NCBI GenBank assembly: GCA_013297755.1
Contig: JAAFIH010000018.1
Location: forward strand, 1-64,000
Origin: Cytophagales bacterium
Lineage (GTDB): Bacteria > Bacteroidota > Bacteroidia > Cytophagales > UBA9547
Reading direction: 5' to 3'
Length of the DNA stretch: 64,000 nucleotides
Both the position numbers and the translations under genes were made by a program. The notes beneath the pieces are model-generated. The model worked only from the letters and a program-made list of their open reading frames with translations. It did not search any database and was not told the origin of the DNA. Of the stretch, positions 9,718 to 17,579 are shown piece after piece (the stretch's first letter is position 1; the number at the start of each line of letters is the position of its first letter).

Positions 9718-11820
9718 ATGAAACCTAATCTTATGTCTATAAAAGTTTTTTTTTCAGTTTTAATTTTATCACTCTCAATTTCGATTTCAACTCTGGCACA
9801 AGATGTCATCTGGGCCGACAAACTTATAAGTTACACCGACAGATTTCAGTTAGAAAATAATTTTTCTGAATATGTGCTTGGCCTCCCCTCTGTGTATCCT
9901 AATTCTGACCTCAATGATCCACACGATCCTTATTCTGAAGGTTATTTGGTACATTATGAAACTACAAAAAAAGAAAATATTTTTGAAGTTGGTTTCCCAA
10001 AGCCTCTCAATGCAAGGCAAATTTTGATTGGCGGTATATTCAATGTGGGTACTATCAAAGAAATATACGTTATTTTAAAAGATAATTCTAGAAAGTTAGT
10101 TTATACTAATCTTACTGAAGTAGGTAAAGTAAAGTTTAAATCATTTTCAACTTTTATTCCTCTAAACACTGTTTATGGGCTCAAAATAGTTCTTGATCAT
10201 ACAAAAATTAATAATTGGAATCTTATCAAAGGTATTGGAATTACCAACGATGACAATCAATATGTGATAGAACCAGATTTGATAGAAGACACAACCCATA
10301 AACATAAAAAAGAAATGATTGGCGAAAACATAAACAGTAAAGATTGTTTTGAATTTAGCCCAAAAATTGCACCTGATGGCAAATCTATGTATTTTGTAAA
10401 AGAATGTGAAAATCAGGCGGATCAAGATATATGGTATTCTCAAAAAGACAGCTTGACAGGCAAATGGAGTGAGGCCAAAAATGTTGGTGCTCCTTTGAAC
10501 AATAAAGGGCACAATTTTGTGGCTTCTATAAGCCCAGATGGCCAAACTTTGATTGTAGGAAACCGATATAACCCAGATGGAACTGAGGCAGGTGAGGGTG
10601 TATCTATATCTAAGAAAAATGAAAATGGCGAATGGTCTACTCCTACTCCTATTGATATTCCTAATTATAAAAATAAAAACGATCATTCCAATTTCTTTTT
10701 AAGTGCTAATAGTGATGTATTGTTGATAGCCAAAGAAGATGATAAAACAATTGGAGAATTGGATTTGTATGTAAGTCTTTACAATAAAAACACAAAATCT
10801 TGGTCTGAAACTATCAATTTGGGCAAAAAAATAAATACAGCTTATGCCGAAGACTACCCTTATTTGGCTATTGATGGCAAAACTCTTTATTTTAGCTCCA
10901 AAGGACAAGTTGGCTATGGCGGACACGATATATATGTGAGTACCCGCTTAGACGATAGTTGGACAAATTGGAGTAAACCACAAAATTTGGGTCCTTTTGT
11001 TAATACCAAAGCTGATGACAAAGGTTTTAGTATTGCCAGCGAGGGCGACCATGCTTTTTTCAACTCTGCAGGTTTCAATTCAGATTTGCACCACATGGAT
11101 ATATATAGAATAGATTTGCCCAAAATGTTACATCAAACACCAAGAGTATTGCTGAGTGGCGTGTGCTTAGATAGCCGTACAAAAGCACCTCTCAGAGCAG
11201 TTATTACTATAAAAAACAGTCAAGATGAAGCAGTGGCTTTTTGTTCGTCTAACCCCAAAACTGGTGCTTATGTGATGTCGGTACCACATGGAAAAAAATA
11301 CAAAATACTGGGCGAAGCCATAGAATATTTTAATTTTAAAGAGAATCTTGATTTCTCAGGAAAGTTTGAAAAATTGGAATCTAAATACAACGTAGAATTG
11401 AAAGCATTTTTGGATACTGGTATAGTAATGAAGATAGAAAATATACAGTTTGGCTATAATATAGCAACAATTTTAGAATCATCGTACGAAAGTTTGATGA
11501 AAGTGGCCGATATTATGAAACAACAATCACGCTCGGTTTTTGAGATTGATGGTCATACAGATAATGTAGGTTCTGAAGAGAGTAATCAAAAATTATCAGA
11601 AGACCGAGCAACAGCAGTAGTTACATATCTTACTCAAAGGGGCATAAATGCAAATAGATTTAGAACAAAAGGATATGGCGAAAAAATACCAATTGCCTCC
11701 AATGACACTGAAGAGGGGAGAACCCTTAATAGAAGAGTAGAATTTAAAGTATTGGAAAAATACGCTTTTGAAGCCGAAAAAAAGAAAATGCCCAAAATAT
11801 CTAAATTTAAGAAAAAGTAA
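9718..11820 (+). CDS. OmpA-family protein with PD40 beta-propeller repeats
   Basis: A 700-residue envelope protein. A signal peptide (about 1-28, ending STLAQ) is followed by a beta-rich N-domain, then WD40-like PD40 repeats at about 205-450 (SPKIAPDGKSMYF, ASISPDGQTL and YLAIDGKTLYFSS), a carboxypeptidase-regulatory-like beta-sandwich near 475-560, and a C-terminal OmpA peptidoglycan-binding domain at about 575-690 (IDGHTDNVGSEESN, LSEDRATAV, LNRRVEF). The order PD40-CNA/CarbD-OmpA is common in Bacteroidota and is related to the PorE-type proteins that anchor the type IX machinery to peptidoglycan. Which of these it is cannot be decided here. It stands alone, followed by a perfect 17-bp hairpin. 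Confidence 0.85.
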   Translation: MKPNLMSIKVFFSVLILSLSISISTLAQDVIWADKLISYTDRFQLENNFSEYVLGLPSVYPNSDLNDPHDPYSEGYLVHYETTKKENIFEVGFPKPLNARQILIGGIFNVGTIKEIYVILKDNSRKLVYTNLTEVGKVKFKSFSTFIPLNTVYGLKIVLDHTKINNWNLIKGIGITNDDNQYVIEPDLIEDTTHKHKKEMIGENINSKDCFEFSPKIAPDGKSMYFVKECENQADQDIWYSQKDSLTGKWSEAKNVGAPLNNKGHNFVASISPDGQTLIVGNRYNPDGTEAGEGVSISKKNENGEWSTPTPIDIPNYKNKNDHSNFFLSANSDVLLIAKEDDKTIGELDLYVSLYNKNTKSWSETINLGKKINTAYAEDYPYLAIDGKTLYFSSKGQVGYGGHDIYVSTRLDDSWTNWSKPQNLGPFVNTKADDKGFSIASEGDHAFFNSAGFNSDLHHMDIYRIDLPKMLHQTPRVLLSGVCLDSRTKAPLRAVITIKNSQDEAVAFCSSNPKTGAYVMSVPHGKKYKILGEAIEYFNFKENLDFSGKFEKLESKYNVELKAFLDTGIVMKIENIQFGYNIATILESSYESLMKVADIMKQQSRSVFEIDGHTDNVGSEESNQKLSEDRATAVVTYLTQRGINANRFRTKGYGEKIPIASNDTEEGRTLNRRVEFKVLEKYAFEAEKKKMPKISKFKKK

Positions 11821-12129
11821 TTTTTATTAAAAATATTTATATATTATTCCTTTAATTAGGTAGAATAGATTAGAAAGCTATTCTACCTAATTAAAATGAC
11901 TTTACCCTTTTCTGATTTCCATGCATCAAATAAAATTTGTTGGGGCAAGGCTAAATTAAGAAAATATATAGCAATTTGGGCTATCCTATATTCAAAATTG
12001 CATTTAATTGATACTATATAAAATAACTTTTATACTAATTATTTTCTAACAAGTCATAAAAGTACACTTTGATTTTCAACATTTTTGTAGCACATTCGTA
12101 CACATTTTAAAATATTTAATCATCTTAAA
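11821..12129. other. Intergenic region before yceD
   Basis: Apart from the hairpin at 11852-11894, I see no gene here. The last 60 nt before yceD are AT-rich and should contain its promoter, but no clear TAnnTTTG stands out. Confidence 0.4.
11852..11894 (+). terminator. Perfect 17-bp stem-loop after the OmpA-family gene
   Basis: TTAATTAGGTAGAATAG (11852-11868) is exactly complementary to 11878-11894 across a 9-nt loop. It lies 31 nt beyond the stop codon. There is no long T-run after it on either strand, so it may terminate, stabilise the 3' end, or serve another role. Confidence 0.5.
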
Positions 12130-12675
12130 ATGAACAAAAAAAATCCCTATCAAATAGATATTTCAACATTAGCTGTTGGTAAGCATACATTTGAGTTTAC
12201 ATTTAATGATAGTTTTTTTGAAAATATAGAACAAGAAATTATCCAAAAAGGAAGTATCCAATCTACTGTTTTGATTGATAAAACAGAATTGATGCTGCGT
12301 GTAAATATAAAAAACAAAGGTAAAGTAGCCTTGATATGCGATCGTACATTATTGCCATTTGATTACGATTTAGTATCAGACAACAAACTTACTTTTAATT
12401 TTAGTGATAGGAATGAGGAGATAAACGAAGAAATAATTCTAATCAAAAGAGATACTATATTCTTGGATTTATCAACATATATATATGAATTTATAATTTT
12501 AGCTGTTCCATTAAAAAAAATTCATCCAGATTATAAGCGAATTGATGAAGATGAAAATAACGATAACATCCTCATTTACAGTTCGGTAAGTGATGAATCA
12601 GAACCCGAAGACAACAACATAGACATCTTAGATCCACGGTGGGCAGCATTAAAAAAATTAAAAGAAAATTTATAA
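12130..12675 (+). CDS. yceD: YceD/DUF177 family protein
   Basis: A 181-residue acidic cytoplasmic protein of the DUF177/YceD family. Members are needed for 23S rRNA accumulation and almost always precede rpmF. The family features seen are an N-terminal region ending in repeated short hydrophobic beta-strands, a middle segment around LICDRTLLPFDYDL in place of the usual cysteine-containing stretch, an acidic region (DEDENNDN, SDESEPEDNN), and the typical end DPRWAALKKLKENL. rpmF starts 51 bp downstream, and the organisation yceD-rpmF-plsX-fabH supports the call. Confidence 0.85.
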   Translation: MNKKNPYQIDISTLAVGKHTFEFTFNDSFFENIEQEIIQKGSIQSTVLIDKTELMLRVNIKNKGKVALICDRTLLPFDYDLVSDNKLTFNFSDRNEEINEEIILIKRDTIFLDLSTYIYEFIILAVPLKKIHPDYKRIDEDENNDNILIYSSVSDESEPEDNNIDILDPRWAALKKLKENL

Positions 12676-12691
12676 TTATAAAAAAAAGAGA

Positions 12692-12699
12692 TATATTTG
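12692..12699 (+). promoter_or_regulatory. -7 promoter box before rpmF
   Basis: TATATTTG matches the Bacteroidota -7 consensus TAnnTTTG and lies 27 nt before the rpmF ATG, inside the yceD-rpmF gap. It would allow rpmF-plsX-fabH to be transcribed independently of yceD. Confidence 0.5.
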
Positions 12700-12726
12700 C
12701 AGTCCTTTAAAAAGAAATAAGATAAA

Positions 12727-12918
12727 ATGGCACATCCAAAGCATAAGATTTCGAGAACGAGAAGAGACAAACGCAGAACGCATGACAAAGCTGCGATGCC
12801 TACATTAGCAACATGCCCAACTACAGGTATGCCTCACGAGTTCCACAAAGCACATTGGCACGAAGGTAAAATGTATTACAAAGGAAAAGTTGTAATAGAA
12901 AAGGCTTTAGCTATATAA
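12727..12918 (+). CDS. rpmF: 50S ribosomal protein L32
   Basis: A 63-residue protein with the L32 signature at its N-terminus ([20 protein letters not shown]), a highly basic stretch that packs into 23S rRNA, and a short C-terminal beta region. The zinc-ribbon cysteines of some L32 proteins are reduced to a single Cys (ATCPTTG), so this is a zinc-free form. It lies between yceD and plsX, with plsX starting 4 bp after its stop. Confidence 0.97.
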   Translation: MAHPKHKISRTRRDKRRTHDKAAMPTLATCPTTGMPHEFHKAHWHEGKMYYKGKVVIEKALAI

Positions 12919-12922
12919 AACC

Positions 12923-13870
12923 ATGATAAAGATTGCAGTAGATGCTATGGGTGGAGATTTTGCACCCAAAGTAGCCATTGAAGGTGCTATTCAGGCTCGT
13001 AAAGAGATGGGTAGTGATATTGCTATTATACTTATTGGTCAAGAAGAGATTATAAAACCAACTTTATCAAGTTTTGGTATATCTGAATCAATCATACCTG
13101 TAATACATGCTCCTGAAGTCATAGGTATGGAAGAGCATGGTACAAACGCCATTAGATCAAAACAAGAATCATCTATTGTAAAAGGCATAGGAGCTGTTGC
13201 TCAAGGAAAAGTGGATGTTTTTGCGAGTGCAGGCAACACTGGTGCCATGATGGTTGGTTCAGTTTTTATCCTCAAGACTATTGAGGGTGTTTTAAGACCT
13301 GGTATAGCTGGTTTTTTGCCCAAAGAAAAAAGTAATTCCTACAGAATTACTTTAGATGTAGGTGCTAATGCTGAATGTAAACCTGAAGTTTTGGCACAAT
13401 TTGCCGAAATTGGTTCTATTGTTACCAAACATTTATATGGAATAGCCACTCCAAGAGTGGGCTTGATGAGCCTTGGAACTGAAGAAGGAAAAGGAAACAC
13501 CACAACACAAAGTGCTTATTCTTTAATCAAAGAAAATGCAAGAGTAAATTTTGTAGGGAATATCGAAGGTCGCAATGTTTTTGACGACACCTGTGATGTA
13601 ATTATATGTGATGGTTTTGTTGGTAATGTGATGCTCAAAATGGGTGAATCAATTTATCCTTTTCTGAAATCTCGTGGATTTGTTGATGATTTTGTGGAGC
13701 TTTTTAATTGGGAAAATGTGGGAGGAAGCCCCATCGTAGGTATCAATGGCAATATTGTTATTGGTCATGGTGCATCTACATCAAAGGCTATAAAAAATAT
13801 GATTCGTGTTTCTGCTGATTTAGCTAAAGCTGATTTGGTAAATCAAATAAAAATATCTTTAGGAAAATAA
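12923..13870 (+). CDS. plsX: Phosphate acyltransferase PlsX
   Basis: PlsX converts acyl-ACP and phosphate to acyl-phosphate, the donor for PlsY in phospholipid synthesis. It is a peripheral membrane enzyme. The 315-residue protein starts with the family signature VDAMGGDFAP. Further family motifs seen are GxxAxFASAGNTGAMM-like sequence near residue 100 and DVGANAECKPE near 150. The ATG is 4 bp after rpmF, and fabH follows 65 bp later on the same strand, the standard order that links ribosome and membrane lipid synthesis. Confidence 0.96.
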   Translation: MIKIAVDAMGGDFAPKVAIEGAIQARKEMGSDIAIILIGQEEIIKPTLSSFGISESIIPVIHAPEVIGMEEHGTNAIRSKQESSIVKGIGAVAQGKVDVFASAGNTGAMMVGSVFILKTIEGVLRPGIAGFLPKEKSNSYRITLDVGANAECKPEVLAQFAEIGSIVTKHLYGIATPRVGLMSLGTEEGKGNTTTQSAYSLIKENARVNFVGNIEGRNVFDDTCDVIICDGFVGNVMLKMGESIYPFLKSRGFVDDFVELFNWENVGGSPIVGINGNIVIGHGASTSKAIKNMIRVSADLAKADLVNQIKISLGK

Positions 13871-13935
13871 AAATTCATTAACTATTGCTAGTTTGCAACT
13901 TTATTTTTCTTTTAAATTCATACAAAAGCTTATAG

Positions 13936-14940
13936 ATGAGTCCAATTAGAGCTGTAATCAAAGGAGTTGGTGGATATGTTCCAGAATATATTCTTACCAA
14001 TCAAGAACTCGAAAAAATGGTGGAAACCAATGACGAATGGATTACATCTCGCACTGGAATTAAAGAGAGAAGGTTATTAAAAGGTGATGATCAGGGTACT
14101 TCTGCAATGGCTGTAAAAGCTGTAAGAGAATTGCTCGAAAAAACAAATACCAACCCTGAAGATATAGACTTTATCCTTTGTTCTACTATCACTCCAGATT
14201 TTTTATGCCCTGTTACCTCAAATCTCATTTGCGATATGGTAGGAGCTAAGAATGCGTTTAGTTTTGATTTAATGGCTGCCTGTTCAGGATTTTTGTTTGC
14301 ACTCTCTACAGGTGCAAATTTTATAGAATCTGGCAGATATAAAAAAGGAATAATCATAGGTGGCGATAAAATGTCGAGTATAGTTAATTATACAGACCGC
14401 AATACTTGTATACTTTTTGGAGATGGAGCAGGTTGTGTATTATTAGAAGCCGAAGAAAATTCGCCTTATGGTATTATAGATATGGCTATGAAAACTGATG
14501 GTTCTGGTCTACCATACCTCAATATCAGAGGTGGAGGCAGCCGCTTGGCACCACAAGAATATAATAAAGACAACCATGAAAAATATTTTATCTACCAAGA
14601 AGGAGCCACAGTATTCAAGACTGCTGTAACCAGAATGGCCGATATTGCAGCTCATATCATGGAAAGAAATAATTTGACAGGCGAAGATGTGCAGTGGCTT
14701 GTGCCACATCAAGCAAATAAAAGAATCATTGATGCAACCGCAGATAGAATGGGTGTAAGTGCATCTAAAGTAACATTAAATATCGAAAAATACGGAAATA
14801 CAACCAATGGTACTTTGCCTTTGTGTTTTTGGGATTTTGAAAAACAATTTAAAAAAGGCGATAATATCATATTGGCTGCATTTGGTGGTGGGTTTACTTG
14901 GGGCAGTATGTATATAAAGTGGGCTTATGATAGCCATTGA
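13936..14940 (+). CDS. fabH: Beta-ketoacyl-ACP synthase III
   Basis: FabH condenses acetyl-CoA (or a branched acyl-CoA primer) with malonyl-ACP to start type II fatty-acid synthesis. The 334-residue thiolase-fold enzyme carries the catalytic triad: Cys116 in AACSGF, His258 in VPHQAN and Asn288 in YGNTTNG. N-terminal GVGGYVPE and the TRTGI-like SRTGIKERR near residue 40 fit the family. It follows plsX in the lipid cluster. A 13-unit octamer tandem array starts 2 bp after its stop codon. Confidence 0.96.
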   Translation: MSPIRAVIKGVGGYVPEYILTNQELEKMVETNDEWITSRTGIKERRLLKGDDQGTSAMAVKAVRELLEKTNTNPEDIDFILCSTITPDFLCPVTSNLICDMVGAKNAFSFDLMAACSGFLFALSTGANFIESGRYKKGIIIGGDKMSSIVNYTDRNTCILFGDGAGCVLLEAEENSPYGIIDMAMKTDGSGLPYLNIRGGGSRLAPQEYNKDNHEKYFIYQEGATVFKTAVTRMADIAAHIMERNNLTGEDVQWLVPHQANKRIIDATADRMGVSASKVTLNIEKYGNTTNGTLPLCFWDFEKQFKKGDNIILAAFGGGFTWGSMYIKWAYDSH

Positions 14941-14942
14941 TT

Positions 14943-15046
14943 GGTAGAATGGTAGAATGGTAGATTGGTAGATTGGTAGATTGGTAGAATGGTAGAATGG
15001 TAGAATGGTAGGTTGGTAGAGTGGTAGGTTGGTAGAAAGGTAGAAA
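14943..15046. repeat. Octanucleotide tandem array (13 units)
   Basis: Thirteen contiguous 8-bp units of GGTAGAAT-type sequence (variants GGTAGATT, GGTAGGTT, GGTAGAGT, GGTAGAAA) are in perfect phase, with variation limited to the last three positions. The array fills most of the fabH-efp gap. With no internal complementarity it is unlikely to fold into hairpins. It resembles a slippage-expanded simple repeat. Confidence 0.95.
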
Positions 15047-15092
15047 TATATTTAATAAAAAAAATAACTCAAAAACATAAAATAATACTATT

Positions 15093-15665
15093 TTGGCAAG
15101 TACAGCAGATTTTAGAATGGGGCTTTGTTTGAATCATTCCAATGGTGATTTGGTTCAAATCATTGATTTTCAGCATGTTAAACCAGGCAAAGGCGGTGCA
15201 TTTGTACGCACTAAATTTAAAAGTTTAAAAAATGGAAAAATTTACGAACACACTTTTAATGCAGGCGAAAAAATAGATACTGCTAGAGTTGTTACAAGAG
15301 AATATCAATATCTGTACAAAGAAGAATTTGGTTATGTATTTATGAACAACGAAACTTTTGATCAAGTAACCATTGATGAGAAACTCGTTACTGGATATGA
15401 ATACATGAAGGAAGGACAAATTGTACTTATACAATTCCACGAACAAACCGAAACAGCACTTTCTTGCGAGTTACCAGCATTTGTCAATTTGATGATAACC
15501 TACTCAGAACCAGCCGTAAAAGGAAATACAGCAACCAATGCCATGAAAAAAGCAGTCTTAGAAACTGGAGCAGAAATATTAGTTCCCATGTTTGTAGACC
15601 AAGACGAATTGATAAAAATTGATACCAGGGAAGGAAAATATGTAGAAAGAGTAAAAGTTAAATAA
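15093..15665 (+). CDS. efp: Elongation factor P
   Basis: EF-P relieves ribosome stalling at polyproline. The 190-residue protein has the three-domain eIF5A-like length and sequence, with the domain I loop HVKPGKGGAF placing Lys33 at the position that is modified in enterobacteria. The start is TTG at 15093, giving ASTADFR, which matches EF-P N-termini. The first ATG (15117) would delete conserved residues. It sits between the octamer array and accB, 36 bp before accB. No epmA/epmB-type modification gene is nearby. Confidence 0.95.
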   Translation: MASTADFRMGLCLNHSNGDLVQIIDFQHVKPGKGGAFVRTKFKSLKNGKIYEHTFNAGEKIDTARVVTREYQYLYKEEFGYVFMNNETFDQVTIDEKLVTGYEYMKEGQIVLIQFHEQTETALSCELPAFVNLMITYSEPAVKGNTATNAMKKAVLETGAEILVPMFVDQDELIKIDTREGKYVERVKVK

Positions 15666-15701
15666 TTATTGACTATAACACTATTTTAAACAACATTAGC
15701 A

Positions 15702-16187
15702 ATGAAACCTAAAGAAATACAAGAGATACTAGAATTTATAGCCACATCTGGGCTTGAGGAAGTAAACATAGAGATGGAAAATGTTAAGATTACTACCAAA
15801 AAATCTTACCAACCAACAGCTGTTGCCGCCACTCAAATGATAGCTGCACCCATAGTAGCACCTGCACCTGTGGCACTGGCTGCACCAGTAGTAGAAACAA
15901 CACCTGTAGTGTTGGCCTCTACTACAACTACTGCACCCTCTGAGAGCAACTATAAAGTAATAAAATCACCGATGATAGGTACTTTTTATAGATCATCTGG
16001 GCCTAATGAAGATGCTTTTGTCAATGTTGGCGACTCTGTGAGCAAAGGAACTACTGTTTGTATTATTGAAGCCATGAAATTATTTAACGAAATAGAATCA
16101 GAAATTTCAGGAAAAATTGTCAAAATATTGGTTCAAGATGCTACTCCAGTAGAGTATGACCAACCTTTGTTTTACATTGAGGCTTAA
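15702..16187 (+). CDS. accB: Biotin carboxyl carrier protein of acetyl-CoA carboxylase
   Basis: A 161-residue AccB. A short N-terminal helical region ([10 protein letters not shown]) is followed by an Ala/Pro/Val-rich flexible linker at about 38-82 and the biotinyl domain with the attachment motif EAMKLFNEI, where Lys126 would be biotinylated. The thumb-containing biotinyl domain begins at [14 protein letters not shown]. AccB carries CO2 from biotin carboxylase (AccC) to the transferase. accC normally follows directly, but here a terminator and a convergent gene follow instead. Confidence 0.96.
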   Translation: MKPKEIQEILEFIATSGLEEVNIEMENVKITTKKSYQPTAVAATQMIAAPIVAPAPVALAAPVVETTPVVLASTTTTAPSESNYKVIKSPMIGTFYRSSGPNEDAFVNVGDSVSKGTTVCIIEAMKLFNEIESEISGKIVKILVQDATPVEYDQPLFYIEA

Positions 16188-16240
16188 AGCAAATTGTTTC
16201 GCTAGTTTTACTGTTTAAAAGCAATCAATTTTTTTTATAA

Positions 16241-16276
16241 AATTACTCTTTCTCCTTTGATAGAGTAATTTTTTAT
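16241..16276 (+). terminator. Intrinsic terminator after accB
   Basis: A 9-bp stem (AATTACTCT at 16241-16249 with AGAGTAATT at 16262-16270) is followed by a T-run. It lies between accB and the convergent methyltransferase. The reverse strand also has a short T-rich tail, so it may act in both directions. Confidence 0.75.
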
Positions 16277-16287
16277 TTTTATTAGAT

Positions 16288-16971
16288 TTATTTTTTGGCT
16301 ATAATAATGTATCTAAATGCCCACTTCCAAGCAATGGTATACGAGTTTATGGATGCTATTTTAAAATAATATTCCCATTCTTTTTTCTTAAAACCACGTT
16401 CTACTGATAGAGGTGCATCGTTTTTTACTAGATAAGATTTAGAAAAAAAATAAGTAAGCCATTTAATACTCCACTTTGCTAAATTATTTCTATGGAGATC
16501 GTTTATAATAAAACCAATATTTGATTTGGTATGACACCATTTTAGAAAATGAATAATCTCTACATCTTTTAGATGATGACAAAACAAAGCTGAAGTAATA
16601 ATATCAAATTTTTGAGTTATATCTCTGTAATCAGAAACAATAAAACTAATTTCAGGGAATCCTTTACAATGATTTATTGCATAATCAATACAATCTTTTT
16701 TGAGGTCTATACCTATAAATTTAATTTTTATTTTGTGAGAACGAGCCCATACAGCCATTGCTTTTAGAGTATCGCCACCACCACAGGCTATATCTGCTAA
16801 AGTATATGATTTTTTAGGATCAAAATTAATTTTTTTTAAGGCTTCAATCGTAATTTTATGCCCCCCAAGATAGGAATTAATAATATTTAATTCTTTGAGA
16901 TTTTGGTTTAAATCTTTGGTTTCTATTTGATTTAAGTCTAAAAATTCTAATTTTTTTGAACGCAGATTCAA
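16288..16971 (-). CDS. Class I SAM-dependent methyltransferase
   Basis: A 227-residue Rossmann-fold methyltransferase. Motif I is ADIACGGGD at about 59-67, the acidic residue ending beta-2 is in FIGIDLKK near 94, and a motif-II-like ITSALFCHHL lies near 130-139. The C-terminal half contains hydrophobic stretches (IGFIINDL, YIIIAKK). The substrate cannot be inferred. Some Bacteroidota homologues sit beside lipid or pigment genes, but none is here. The start must be TTG, since a stop codon lies two codons upstream and the next Met (near 72) would remove motif I. A palindromic repeat element lies just upstream of it. Confidence 0.75.
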   Translation of the reverse strand: MNLRSKKLEFLDLNQIETKDLNQNLKELNIINSYLGGHKITIEALKKINFDPKKSYTLADIACGGGDTLKAMAVWARSHKIKIKFIGIDLKKDCIDYAINHCKGFPEISFIVSDYRDITQKFDIITSALFCHHLKDVEIIHFLKWCHTKSNIGFIINDLHRNNLAKWSIKWLTYFFSKSYLVKNDAPLSVERGFKKKEWEYYFKIASINSYTIAWKWAFRYIIIAKK

Positions 16972-16987
16972 ATTTTACCTGTATTAA

Positions 16988-17077
16988 ATTATCATTTACT
17001 TAGGCATTTTTTATTACCTCTATCTTGGTCTTTCTCCAAAAAAGAAAGATAATCAGATTCTTAAGTAAACGACATTG
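16988..17077 (+). repeat. Palindromic dispersed repeat, copy 1
   Basis: The element has imperfect terminal inverted repeats (left ATCATTTACTTAGG near 16991, right CTTAAGTAAACGACATT ending near 17075; 13 of 17 positions complementary) and a central hairpin around TCTTTCTCC/GAAAGA. Its reverse complement aligns without gaps to 54195-54285, with about 63 of 80 positions matching by eye. This is a MITE- or ERIC-like non-coding repeat. Confidence 0.7.
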
Positions 17078-17537
17078 TGTATTTTATTATCATTTACATA
17101 CAATTTTAATGATAAATATTGATATTTTTTATTTATACTTAAATAATATTTAATAATTGAAACCTCACAATATAATTTTAAAATAATCAATGGGTCAGTA
17201 AAATGTTTTTTAATTTTTCATTCTAATTTTATTTTTTTTTATAAATAGAAGTTTATTATATTACTTTTTTTTAAGAGATTTCACAAAAAGCTCAGTTTAT
17301 AAATTGCTAATAATTGTGAACTTCAAAAATGATATTCTAAATGTTTTTAAGAAAAATAAAAATAATATTTTACCATTTTAAATTCTTGAATATTACTTAT
17401 TTTTTAGTGATTTATTTACTTTTTTTGATAATTGACACTTTGATATTAAGATTTATTAAAGCAAAAAATTCACAAGCAATGATTATTTATTTTATTTAAG
17501 CAATTCAAAATTACTTTTTGTTGAATCAAAAAAAATC

Positions 17538-17545
17538 TACATTTG
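17538..17545 (+). promoter_or_regulatory. -7 promoter box of FucP-like gene
   Basis: TACATTTG matches TAnnTTTG and is preceded by TTTG at 17517-17520 (17-nt spacing). It lies 34 nt before the ATG. Confidence 0.55.
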
Positions 17546-17579
17546 TAAGTATTTTAAAACAAGACTAAATTATAATTTT

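Larger units (their letters stand above)
16972..17579. other. AT-rich intergenic region
   Basis: No gene is seen on either strand. The region holds the palindromic repeat element at 16988-17077, then very AT-rich sequence with frequent stops, and the promoter of the FucP-like transporter at its right end. Confidence 0.5.

Noticed and set aside
10162-11123. Minus-strand frames inside the OmpA-family gene
   Set aside because: They are antisense shadows of a clear coding gene, without signal or family similarity.
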